A stretch of 64,000 bases of DNA from Pycnopodia helianthoides (Eukaryota; Echinodermata; Asteroidea; Forcipulatida; Asteriidae). A program made the translations under genes and the position numbers. The first letter of the stretch is position 1, and each line of letters opens with the position of its first letter. Shown here one piece after another: positions 45,878 through 57,064 of the stretch. Below the pieces are notes generated by a model. That model was not told where the DNA came from and did no database searches. It saw nothing but the letters and a program-made list of their open reading frames with translations. The DNA lies in NCBI GenBank assembly GCA_032158295.1, contig CM063254.1, positions 1,178,001 to 1,242,000 on the forward strand, read 5' to 3'.

Positions 45878-46321
45878 CATTACTGTCAGTGCTGTCTCGA
45901 CTCTCCGTCCTATCAGCCACAATTTCTACATCCGTGTGCGATTTAGCATGAGCGTCTTTTGCAAGTTTCCTCACCTGGCGTTTGTCCATCTCTCCGGCGA
46001 GGTTTACCGGTGATGTCTGCTTGACGCACGGCTTCATATAGCCGTGGTTTGCCGCTAGGCTACCGGCGTCAAGCACAGCGGCGGCTCGGTGCTCCCCCAT
46101 CAGGCTCAGCTTCCTCTGCGTCTCTTCGCGCTCCCACAGACCGAGAATATCGGCAATGTAGTACGGCGTGGGACGCTTAGCTCTCGGCCGGTAGTTATGG
46201 GGATGCCAGGTCCCGATTGCAACCACTGGCGGAAAGAAAGTCGAAGCAGAAACCGGTACGGGTGAAACTTAGACGAGGCAAGCCCGACTGCTAAAAAATC
46301 GGTTCTGTATTGAGGAAACAT
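45878..46321 (-). CDS. NK7: NK7-class homeobox gene, first coding exon, start uncertain
   Basis: The clear part runs from about 46267 down to 45878. It carries KRPTPYYIADILGLW, a hydrophobic repressor-type motif like the TN/eh1 motifs at the N-terminus of NK proteins, then a Lys/Glu-rich region leading to DSTDSN and a phase-1 donor that joins the middle exon exactly. No ATG precedes in that frame: a TAA lies at 46269-46271 and only GTG codons follow. In another frame an ATG at 46319-46321 gives MFPQYRTDFLAVGLASSKFH, which would join smoothly if one base were missing at the CCC of 46260-46262. The alternative is an upstream exon spliced to the AG at 46268-46269. I prefer a lost base, because this gene shows other indels. 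Confidence 0.8.
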
Positions 46322-46324
46322 CGT

Positions 46325-47060
46325 GGTCTACCAGCTGGACAAGTCTGCAGAGTTTTAAATTTTCAGTCAACGATGTTAGTAAAGTTGAGTATGATGGTTC
46401 TAAAACGATACTATAGCGGTCTAGAGTAGTTATATCCACGTATCACCAGCAATGACTGCAATCCCGGAGCCTGTGTTGCTCCAACGACGTCAAATTGCTT
46501 ATAATAGATTGTTAACGACCCGCCACATTAAACAAATGGCTACAGCGGTTGAGCAGTAAGTAGACAGGTAATTAAAAGCATTTTACTGATCGACGACCTG
46601 AAATCAGCTCTAATCTCCGCTTTGAAGTTTTTCCTCAGTATACTTTACAGACCAAAGTCAACAGGATTCCATCGTGTAAAGCTAGATTGCAGTGTAGGGC
46701 ATCAGCTTGGAACTTGGAGTGATTTTGTTTCTGCTTTTTTTTTTACGCAGTCACTTCTCGAGCGATCATTTTGATGGAGCCATTGACTTGTGTGGGAAGC
46801 GATAATGCCACAAAACAGTGGCTGTGGTTTTGCGCGCGTGGTGCGTGTGTGTTGAACCAGACGGGGCAGTAGAGAGCCACTAATGACTGTTAAACACTAC
46901 CCTGTGATTTAACTCACCTCGGTCGCATTGTGTTTTGTCAAGTAGTCAGTGTGTGGTGACATCTGACTGGTTTGCGACCGTGGTTCGACAAGTATCCATC
47001 CACAATGGCTTTAAATGGATGAGGTGGGGTTAGGGGGGAGGGGCGGGGCGGTCAGCCAAT
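46325..47060 (-). promoter_or_regulatory. Candidate NK7 promoter region
   Basis: This lies directly upstream of the first NK7 exon. At 47040-47051 there is a GC-box cluster (GGGGCGGGGCGG on the + strand), 4 bp from a CCAAT box at 47056-47060, and the GC boxes overlap a G-quadruplex motif (47025-47049). This is a typical TATA-less promoter arrangement, about 730 bp upstream of the ATG at 46321. I see no TATA box or clear initiator, so the start site is open. Confidence 0.35.
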
Positions 47061-47269
47061 CGATTTGTGCGTATTATTTGAGAGGGTCGAAATAGCGCGT
47101 CTGAAATGACTCGTGCGATCGCTCTGTTGACGTCTTCAGAATGAGGATGACGACAAAATGAAAACAATTTCCAGAGCTTGGAGACTTTCCCCGCTTCATG
47201 ACAGATGCACCGTCAAGAAAACATTAAAAATACAATAAAGAAAGAACTCTTGTGAAAACAGGTTAAAAC

Positions 47270-48260
47270 TTGGCTAACATTTCATCACTGGTTTTATTTC
47301 GACTTCATCTGGGACCCGTAGGGAAAGGTTGTGACCTCACTGCGCAAGCGTACTATCATTCGGTGACAGGCCTGTTACTTGTCAGCCATATACCTCGGCA
47401 AACCCCTTCATCGCTGAACCCATTAAAATCGAAAGGTTAGAATGGAATGTAGCATACGAGGCTCGTGTCATCACGTGACCTCTCACCTGATGATGTAATT
47501 CATAAACGATGTTTTAAGATTGTGATTGATTTTTTGTTCTTTTCCCCGCTTCATATTTTTCTTGGAAACCCAATAGCAGGCGATCCAACCGGCGTTTATC
47601 GAAACAAGAAGTTCATTAACGGGTTATCTTGAAACAGAATAATACCTTCCTTTTGTCCAGGGAGCCGTATGTCACTCAGCGCGACCCCGCAATGAGCAGC
47701 TTGTTATAAACAAACACAAGACTGGAACGAGGTTGGCATTGACAATTAACCGCCCGGAGGCCGATTGTGACGAGTTTGACTGGCACGGCTTTGTAAACCA
47801 GAGGCGAAAACCCATTCGGTGTAAACCGTCAATCCGATCAAATCAACGGCAAGACTTTACATTCCAACACCGCTATAAAATTACATATCCGTGATATTCT
47901 TTTACACGTTGGGGGATACACTATCTCGAGTCAGTCTCAATAACTGGTAATGAATTTATTTCCCTCGTCTAGTAAAGAATCACAACAGTCCCCACGCGAC
48001 CCTAGTGTACTGTTTAGCTACAGCGGCCGTTAAATTGGCTAAGTCTACCCGCTAATTGATTGCTTCATGTCTCGTCTACTCACGGTCTACTTGAGGGCCG
48101 TTCGGATTTAATTACCCGCGTTAATCTCGATCTGTTATCAAAGTCAGAACAGATTACCTAATTTCCGCTATTTATCGGGCTACCCCGCCGGTTTGCAGGG
48201 GGTTGCTAATTGTAACACTATCTTGTCTTGAGTCCATCAGGAAGACATGCCGGTGTCTTA
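47270..48260. promoter_or_regulatory. Candidate enhancer blocks upstream of NK7
   Basis: Nearly 1 kb of balanced, homopolymer-poor DNA with many binding-site-like words: GGGTTATCTTG near 47619 (GATA-type), TTACATTCCAACACC near 47857 (TEAD-type CATTCC), a CTAATTGATTG near 48052, GTTATCAAAG near 48135 (TCF-type ATCAAAG at 48137-48143), and GATTACCTAATTTCC near 48151. No frame reads as protein. Position 1-2 kb upstream of a developmental regulator supports the idea; conservation is untested. Confidence 0.35.
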
Positions 48261-48644
48261 AGAAGACGGGCTCTTTCTTCTTGCATATTGTTTTTGATGG
48301 TCACTGATATAAGATGTGGAACAACAGATTAATGCAAGTTGTAACGGTCGACGGTGCACGTGGGTCGGTCAGATGTCATGCCCAATTGTTGACATCTTAG
48401 GAGCGCCCTCTGCGTTGGAAATGATATTCGCGATGGGAAGAATATGTACGTTTTTTGTCATTCTTAGTTTTAAAAACAACATTTCATCTGGTTAGTGTCA
48501 TAAACAAATATTGGAGCTGAATCTTGTCAACAAATTATAAAATTCAATGCAAATAACACTTGAACTATCAACAAAAGTACCACGTGTAGGCCCCTATACA
48601 TGACAACTTTAAATGGCTCAAGATTTAGTCCAAAATTAAAAAAC

Positions 48645-49024
48645 TTAAAGGAACATTACAGAATTGGTTTTTGCTAACAAAACAGTTGCTGGCAGTGTAA
48701 GCACTTTATGTAATCCACCATATACATAAACTGACAAACCTGTAGAAGTTTGAGATCGATCGGCCATCTGGGTCACGAGAAAATAGTGTAAAACCGATTA
48801 CACATTTGCATGAAATCATATAGGTTCAACAAACGAATAAAACGCTCACTAAGCGATAAACTCCAATCGGAAAATTAGTTTATTCATATCTCATCAAATA
48901 TGGCATTTCAGACAGAAATATTTCAAGGGATGTTTTCTACTATCATCATCTTTAGACCGTGTAAGTTTTATGTAAATCTGTGATCAAAAGTATATTTTAC
49001 AATGACTCTGTAATGTTCCTTTAA
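48645..49024. mobile_element. MITE with TTAAAGGAACATTACAGA termini, second copy
   Basis: Both ends are TTAA, with inverted repeats TTAAAGGAACATTACAGA at the left and TCTGTAATGTTCCTTTAA at the right. The interior is the inverse of the copy at 20559-20957 along nearly its full length, for example AAACTGACAAACCTGTAGAA and GGAAAATTAGTTTATTCAT. It is 380 bp and has no frame. Most differences from the first copy are single-base changes or short gaps. Confidence 0.92.
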
Positions 49025-51220
49025 CCGTTTCTTCAAGTTTTTAAGACCTTACATGTTGACCGTAGTCTTCAGCCTTTAGAGCCTTTTGCACCGGATTGAT
49101 TTCGATCCTTGTGTGTAATTGGATCAAGTTTTAATATGTGGTAATAGGCTTCTATCGAAAAGTAGACGCAAAAATGATGCACAAACTGTAAATACAACAA
49201 TAGCTCGTTGACTTTCCTGAATGATACAGATGGAACTCTCCATATATAAACAGTGTCATCTTGTCACATGTTTATACCTGTCTGTAGCGAGTCTATGATC
49301 AACGGTCATTGATTGGTCGAGATACGGTAACCCGTATCAATACGTAAGCTAAGTTAATTACGGTGGCCAGACTAAGGGAGGAATCTTGCATTACCTACAA
49401 CTACTAATCAGTCTCTCCCTGTTGCAACTCGCGGATCTTGTTTCAAATCAATAACAGAACTACGACCCGTTAGCTTCAGTAATGAGACTGTCATCAGTTA
49501 TTCCTCCAGTCACGGCAGTCCCACATTCTTCTCTCGATAAAACCTTATTTACCTAAACCTATTTCAGGTGGAGCTATACTCCACCAGCGGCGACCCCCCC
49601 CCCCTTCCCCATTCCGTGGTACCGTTGTGTTCTAATTATCGGCGGGTAAGGATTGAAGGATTCTCGGCGTGGAGACAGCAAGCTTTTAACGGAGCATACT
49701 TCAAATTAGATCGTGCGTAACTCAGCTCGTTTAGTGCCCGCCATCGAGGGTCAAAACCTTAAACCTTACAGTTCGACCTTAAAGGCATAAAATGTTTTTT
49801 TGTAAACTGCAGCTTTGCAGTTTAATAGTCTCGTCATTGTGTGGTACTGGTAAGTTTTGTACACAAATTTCACAAACAAAATGCATTCTTTTGAAATCTC
49901 ATGCCTTGTATACGAACTGAAAAGCAAAAGGTTTTTTCAGAGATTAGAATGTGCGTTAGAACTATAGTTTTCCTGTAGAAACTATAGTTTCCCAGCATAT
50001 TTTACTGTCAAGAAAAGGTATTTCCTTGACTTGCGCAAAAGGAAACTTAGATGTGTTGTAAAAAGTTCATCGGGCCTTTCAACAAACCGTTCCTTTGGAA
50101 GACACTGATTAGCGGTCCTGTTCTCGATACACAAGGATCAGATTAGATGCGTACACCTCGAAAATAAATACCCCACTTCTTTTGAAAACAATATATCTAA
50201 GCATGACACATTAAGACAATTTAAGAAGAGCTGCGTAACCTTAAACAGACTCAAAGGAACAGTCTTTGTGTTGTCTTGTACCCCCAGACAGACACGTTTA
50301 AATCTTAATGACCACTTTGGAACAATAAAGGTAAATCACATTAGCTTAATAATTGGGGGGGGGGTAAGCATTGACAATTTACGGCCTCATTAATTGTGAC
50401 TACAGAGGAAAGCCCAGAGAGGACTGCAGACCTTTCAACTGTCAAAGGGACTGGGGAGGAGTTTGTATAAACTAACACTTATAACAGGGTAAAGTAATAA
50501 GAGGCTCCAAGCATCTTTTATATCTCTCCACACCTCAGTGCCTCATTGCTCCCACGGGAGGTACCCTGGAAGGTTTACCCTCAAACGAGCCATGCACCCA
50601 CAACGAGAGGGTCCATGAACGCAGAGCCGGTACATATACACCACAACAACTCAAGTACTTAGGAGCTGAGACCATATTGAAATAATCTGTGTTTCTTCTC
50701 ACCTCCGAGACTTAAGAGCCCCCTTACGGCACCCACGAGAACTGAACTCTGCTGTGACCTCACACGCTGTCACAATTCCTGTATAACGTAGCTTGACGTA
50801 CCTCACTGAACGAACTTGAAGTCACTTGCCATCGTAACAGTAAAACTTTATGTTATCGAAAGAATTTGACATCGTGCCTCCGTCTAGTTACAGGTGCATG
50901 CGAACAGTACCTGTGGGTAAAAAGGAATTGCAAATCTTTCCTATGATTTTTTTTTTTTTTTTTAAAGACATGAATTATCACAGTTTGACATAAAACTTAC
51001 TGAGTCTTCTAAAAGTAGATTGGTGATTAAAACGTCCTTTGAAACATTATGGATGCTTTATCATTTTTTTCTCTCAAAAAGAACATGTTTTTGATTGTAC
51101 ATCAGAACGTCTGGGTCGATGTGGATAGTTCCAATGGGAATTGAGTTTGAGTCATCGTGGTGGTCTACACTCTGATCAGCGTTGCGTTTGCACTTGTGTT
51201 ATATTTGAGTTACCCGTATT
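49025..51220. other. Intergenic, nothing recognised
   Basis: No gene is supported. A short hairpin AAACTGCAGCTTTGCAGTTT stands near 49804-49823, and T runs lie at 50947-50963. Confidence 0.4.
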
Positions 51221-51223
51221 TAG

Positions 51224-51552
51224 TTAAAGGCACTGGAAACTATTTGTAATTACTCAAAATAATTGTTAGCATAAAAACTTACTTGGTAACGAGCAATGGA
51301 GAGCTGTTGATAGTATAAAACATTGTGAGAAACGGCTCCCTCTGAAGTAACGTAGTTTTTGAGAAAGAAGTAATTTCTCGGTAAAACAACTTCGTGTGAC
51401 GAGGGTGTTTTTTCTTCCATTATTATCTCGCAACTTCGACGACCAATTGAGTTCAAATTTTCACAGGTTTGTTACTTTTGTGCATAATGTTGAGATACAC
51501 CAAGTGAGAAGATTGGTCTTTGACAATTACCAAAGGTGTCCAGTGTCTTTAA
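51224..51552. mobile_element. TTAAAGGCACTGG MITE, 329 bp
   Basis: The left end TTAAAGGCACTGGAAACTAT and the right end, read in reverse, TTAAAGACACTGGACACC form inverted repeats of about 28 bp, each starting with TTAA. The interior includes GGAGAGCTGTTGATAGTATA, GAAACGGCTCCCTCTGAAG, CAACTTCGTGTGACGAGGG and TTGAGATACACCAAGTGAG. I recall this sequence as an abundant element in sea-star genomes. It is non-coding, and the inner hairpin seen in the 19.5-kb copy is missing. Confidence 0.9.
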
Positions 51553-51755
51553 ATAGAATAAACTTATCGTGATTGTATTGTTTTATATTTTTGCTAGAAT
51601 TTGGATGAATTGTAATTCAAGGACAGTTTTCTCTAGGACAGAAACGCAAGACTGCTTTGTGCGAACAAGGTGTACATCGGGTGTAATACAGGTGTACCTC
51701 CTGAGGGGACAGGTTAAAGGATTCGACTCCAATCGTTGATCATGTACCTCGGTTC

Positions 51756-51881
51756 GTATGTTTTGCATCATCTACCCATCTTCAAGACACCATTCCTACC
51801 GGAAGGAGAACGTTCTCTGTATGTTTTGCATCAACGACTCATCTCAAGACGCGTCCTATACCGGAAAGGGGACTTTCTTAG
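51756..51881. repeat. Diverged two-copy tandem repeat, 63 bp
   Basis: GTATGTTTTGCATCA occurs at 51756 and 51819, and each copy continues with a similar CATCTTCAAGAC or CATCTCAAGAC, then ACCGGAAGG or ACCGGAAAGG. This is an old local duplication with no coding evidence. Confidence 0.7.
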
Positions 51882-51889
51882 CCCATACA

Positions 51890-54800
51890 GGTTTGATTAC
51901 GAGACCCTAATGACGGGGTGAAAACATAACAAGCCCGGGGTGCAACAGAGGTGGGTGCGATAATAACACAATTACTTCAAGATCAAGCGAAGAAGGTGTT
52001 AAGTGGTTACCCGCCGAGACTGTTATATCCTAAGAAATAAACAATTGAAGATACACCGAAGTCACTCAGAAGAGAAGGAACATCGATGGTGTGACATAAA
52101 CCAAACATCCAGGGTGGTGATTGATATATCTTTGTCATCAGAAAATCACCTTTTAATTTTCGTTTGCTGGTCTTCAGTTACTTTTGTTGTTTATTATTTG
52201 TTACTACCCTTTATCGTTATTTTGTCTTCGTAACGCTTTCTGTCAAGTTCCAATGTTGTACAATAAGTTTGTACATTTTTGCATTTTATGTTGTTCACAT
52301 TTTGTCTACGATTGTTTGTACTCCACGAAATGCAACATTTGCATATTTTCTTCTGTTCAAGGTGTACACTTTGTGCATGTTAACCTTTCACCCAATGAGC
52401 TCGCACTTATTCTACAAAATGACCGTCAGGAGTAATTACTGACGAAGCTCCACAACGGAAGAATCCCTCCGTCCATAACTCCACACTTCATTTCCATCGG
52501 TAATTGACCTTTGACACACAATCATTCCAACCGTAATAACCACCACACAACAATCTTGTTTGTCTTAATAACCAATTTCAAGTATTCTATGAATTAATGG
52601 GATATGATTCGAGGAGGAAGTCGCAACACCCACCGTCTATCCCACCATAGATATAAAAAGAAAACACGGTTTAGATTCGTTATCTCTAGGTAGCCTTGAC
52701 CGGGGTTTAACCACAAGTTGCCACTAATGTCTCAATAGTTTCCAGCAATTACTTGTTTACTTCGGTATCTAGATTTTTTACAACGAGTAGAAAACACTGT
52801 CACAACATGAGTCATCAGGTGACCAGGATTGACCAACTTTCTCGAATCACGTCACTGCGGCGTGGACTTGATTCCTATAAATAAACGTAGATCATTTCTC
52901 CTTCAGACATCTCAGATTACTGTTATTAACAAAACCAATAAAGTAGACCTAGACCTATCTTTATTTTAAGGTCATCGACCGGACATGACCTTTGTCAATT
53001 AAAGAGATAAGCAATGTTGTAACTGTTGTAAGTATATCAGTATTGCTTTCTTATTTATGTGCGGTGATATTATCACTGTTGCAGTTGATAGATGAACTTG
53101 ATTCAATCAGCGAGTTCAAACCATTTTAGAGGGTTGTTTCCCATAAAGCCGCGTTCTTCATAAATAACGAAACCGAGGCTTGGAGATAAAAATAGTCTGG
53201 TGCCTTTATAGTAAATGGGGAACAGCATTAGTAATGCATGACAAAGATGCAGCAATAGGTCTCGGTGTTCTTTGCTACATTATATCAACCAAGGGATAGA
53301 TTTGCGGGGGGGGGGCCTCTTACGATTGGGGAAGGCAGATGTTTGTTTGTTTTGGGGTTTTTTTTTCTTCTTAATTGACAACCCAGTAAAAAAATTTATC
53401 GCCTTTGTTGTAGCTCGTATAACTGTGGTTTGCGTGGTTTCATAGATTTCCTTTTCAAATGTATTCGGTAGTTTTATTATTTCGTCAATGAGCTTCAGGT
53501 TTCTCCCTTCCAAGCAAAAGTGACGTTGAGTTTTTAACCTCCCGTTTCATGTGTCATAAAATGAAATGAAATATTAAGGTGCGTGTTATTATTTTGTTTG
53601 CAACTTGATGATAGTCGGTCGTTATTGTAACTGAGGGGTTTCGTGTACCTACACACTTTCGTTAATAACCCTTTTGCGCAATTCGAGAACGGCAAAAACA
53701 AAACACTTACTCTTGTGGCTAATAGTAGATTGCTGTGCAAAAAGGCAGATTAAATGACAGCTCGCTGCTAGAGTTTATCAGGGGTCACCAGTGTGGGCGT
53801 GATGTGAGTGAAGGACACGAATCATCAGTAGGTATATTGATATAAGGACATTCATGGAAAAGTATTCACAGTTGCCTGAAATGGTGTCTGGCCGCTATAC
53901 TGGAAGGCAAACCGATGCGAAGGATAAACTATTCATTCCGTTCTCTGAGTTGGTTTTGGAAAGAGCTGGCACATTGCTTAAATGTCACTAGAGAGCAATT
54001 TGTGCAATGTATTCGTGTCTTCCATAGAAACAGGCATTTAATCTCACCTCATCAATGACACTTTAATTTGTACAAATGACTCGAAGACAGATGTGTTTCA
54101 CACATCAAAATGCAACACATAAACGAAGTCATTGAACAGAGGGACAACTAGATGCTGGGTACTAATCGTGCCTTCTCACATACTGTGTTTTTTCGTCTTC
54201 GTCTTTCTCTTTTTTTCCCCCGTTTATTTGGTGATCAGAAATAAAAGTACAGAAAATATAAAAAGCAAAAACTCAAAGTCGAAAATGAACTGATTTTAAA
54301 ACTGTTGTCATAGGTGATATTTAGAGTACGATACAGAATGAAGGAAAGAACCTTTAACTATTAGTTGTGCAATTGTTTTTGAGACAAAAGCGGCAGTGGA
54401 TCCAGACTGTCTATGGACAGTGACCGCCACGTCAGGATATCGGCTCTCGTCACCCCTTATAATTCACACCGAAGGTCGTTTTTTTTACATCGTAATATCA
54501 TATCAGCAGTCAAAGTGTGAAAATCACACGAGGACAGTATCGTTCTAGAAACAATTAAAGATAACAAAGAGACAACCTGGTCAGTGTGAAAGACAATGTC
54601 TGACCCCCACGACGGGAACATGGGAGGGCCAAAATAATACTGACCTATAAGAGATTGACAAGATGGAAGGTGTTGAAACCAACAAGGAGAAAGGGCGGCA
54701 ACTGTCGACATTTCCGCGCGGAAAAGTGGAGCTTTAACGCAGGAAACTAAACTTGTTTAACATTGAGTCAATTCCACATAAAAAGCCGCTAAGCAATTTG

Positions 54801-57060
54801 TTGTAGGCCAGCTACAAGACATAAGATGTCCAGCTTATTTTCTTGAAGCTTAGGTACTACGACTACGACTATGTGTCTGTAAAAGAGGATGCGAGACATT
54901 GATGATGTTTGTGGGTTATTTATACATGTCTTGATGGCAGTGGAAATGGATGGAAATGTAACAAGACATCCTTGTTTCAGAGATGACAAAAGATCTGTTG
55001 TCTGATGTGGAAATCACTGATGAGTAATGGGGAATATTCAACTCCCTTGGTACGTTACTCACATTGTGAACTGAGCTGATTATGTAGAACAGAGAGTGTG
55101 GAGGACTTAGTTTGACTGATCTAGTCTGAAATCGGTTTATTTGTGGCAGTTTATTTGTGGCGCAGTAATACTAAAAACTACTTTTGTATACGCCATGTAG
55201 TACCGTGCAATGCAGCTCCCGAGGGGTGGATTTTGTGGGTGGGGCGCATACCGACATGAAAGCTAGGGGGGCACTACCGGTTCATGAAAACGTCACATGG
55301 TCTATACACAGTCACTAAATGAAAAGCGCATAACAATGACAGTGCAGAAAAGTAGATTTACACCGGAGATCTGAACCGACCGGGAGGGATTATGAAAATT
55401 AATTTGAATAATTAAGACGACTCAGTAGTTTAAACATCAGCTCATGTAAGAAACAATATAAAGCAAGTTGGTTGAGTGGATGGGACCATTACATTACGAA
55501 TTTAAATTGATGTTGAGTTGTTGAAGGTGCTGACACCTATCCGAGCAATACAGAGTGACATTTTTTGCTGCAGCTGCTGCGGTAGTAGTGTTTGCTAATG
55601 TTATTGATGCTGTTCTTGTTCTTGGTTTTTATTGTCTTCATGGTTGTGGTATGAATATTAAATGTTCAAATAGTTCTTATAAATAAGCCATGAGGGGAGA
55701 CAAGAGTGAGTGAAATAATGAACGCGCTCAGCAGCAACAAGCAGCTTTACCATCGGTGATCTTCTATCCTAAAGATTGAATATTACAAGAAGCAACAATT
55801 GCAACACAAATCGGCAGCGTTGAAAACCATTAATTCACCCAAATGGTCGTAAGGTTGTATTATTATTCAGGTCTTGTTTAGTAGTGGGTAGCTAAGAAAG
55901 AGCTCATAAACAGAGGAGAGTAATTGATGGTCGTAATTTCCTCCACAGAGACGGACAATTGTACAAAAACGCGCCATTAACACAAACAAGGACATCGTGT
56001 AGAATACAGATGGCTGTCCATGATGAATAGGTGCTTCAGGCTTGAGCTTGATCACGGGACGCTGGTTGCACGCGGGGACTGAAGCCACTCCAACCCCCGG
56101 CCGGATCAGGACGTTACGGGCGCCATCTTACGGTCTCGGTGTGTTTGTGGAGATCTCCAAATATCGTCCCATCAATCGTGTGAAATCCGTTTGGATATCT
56201 GTCTTTAGGGTTACTACGTCAACAGGTAGAGTTGATTCATGGCGGCTAAGGGTAGGCAGGACCGTGCTAGTCTCCTACACCAGGTAATAAATGACACTTC
56301 AGACCTCTATCTCTACGGCCAGGCGTGCACTTAATTTGTTAAGCTGTGCGGTGTGGTACATTAGTCTATGTGAATCAGTGATCACACCGTCGGTTTAAAT
56401 TTAAGTGAGTCGCTACAGAACGATGCGAGCGTAAATTGGCGACAGAAAGCAGTGGGCTGGTGATTTCAAAAAGTCAGAAATCAGTTCAAATATAAAGGTT
56501 TAGATGAACAAGTTGAGAAGGGCAGAGTAGTGCACAAACTAAAAGTAGAAATGTAAGAAATACAATGAATTGATTGGTTTGGGGTTTTATCTCGAGCTCA
56601 TTTTCAATGATTCTATGTGGTCAGACAACTAACAGTCATCAACAGTCCAAAACGAATCAGCATGAAATTACAACAGTCGAAATGGAAGTGAATTTTAAGA
56701 GTGGTGTACGCAAATTATCAAAAATTAAATATTAGTTAAATCAGAAAATATCAGATTAAATAATAAAATAAGAATGCAATAAGATAAAATGTGTCTTGGG
56801 TTTATCTTGAGATAAAAGCAGACAAAGAAAAACTGATTTTCTCTAGTTCAAAAACCGACCTCCGTAAACAAAAATCACGTTATGTTGTTGTTTTTATTCT
56901 ATTTTTATTAACCCCTTTCTGTCGTTTTGTTGGATCAATATTGACCGAGCTGATACAAATGTGAACCATTCGCATTCATGAACCTACATTAGTACCGGAT
57001 ACCCAGCAGGCTTGCATGTTCAGTGTTAAATGACGATGTACTTCAACATGAATCTTAAAT
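51890..57060. other. Intergenic, nothing recognised
   Basis: AT-rich DNA. The overlapping frames at 52003-52442 are T-rich and lack domains. No inverted-repeat element, RNA gene or coding exon was recognised. Confidence 0.4.
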
Positions 57061-57064
57061 GATT

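Noticed and set aside
52003..52442. Overlapping hydrophobic open frames, possibly membrane protein
   Set aside because: The hydrophobic look comes from T-rich DNA, which yields Phe and Leu in any frame. There is no domain or splice context.
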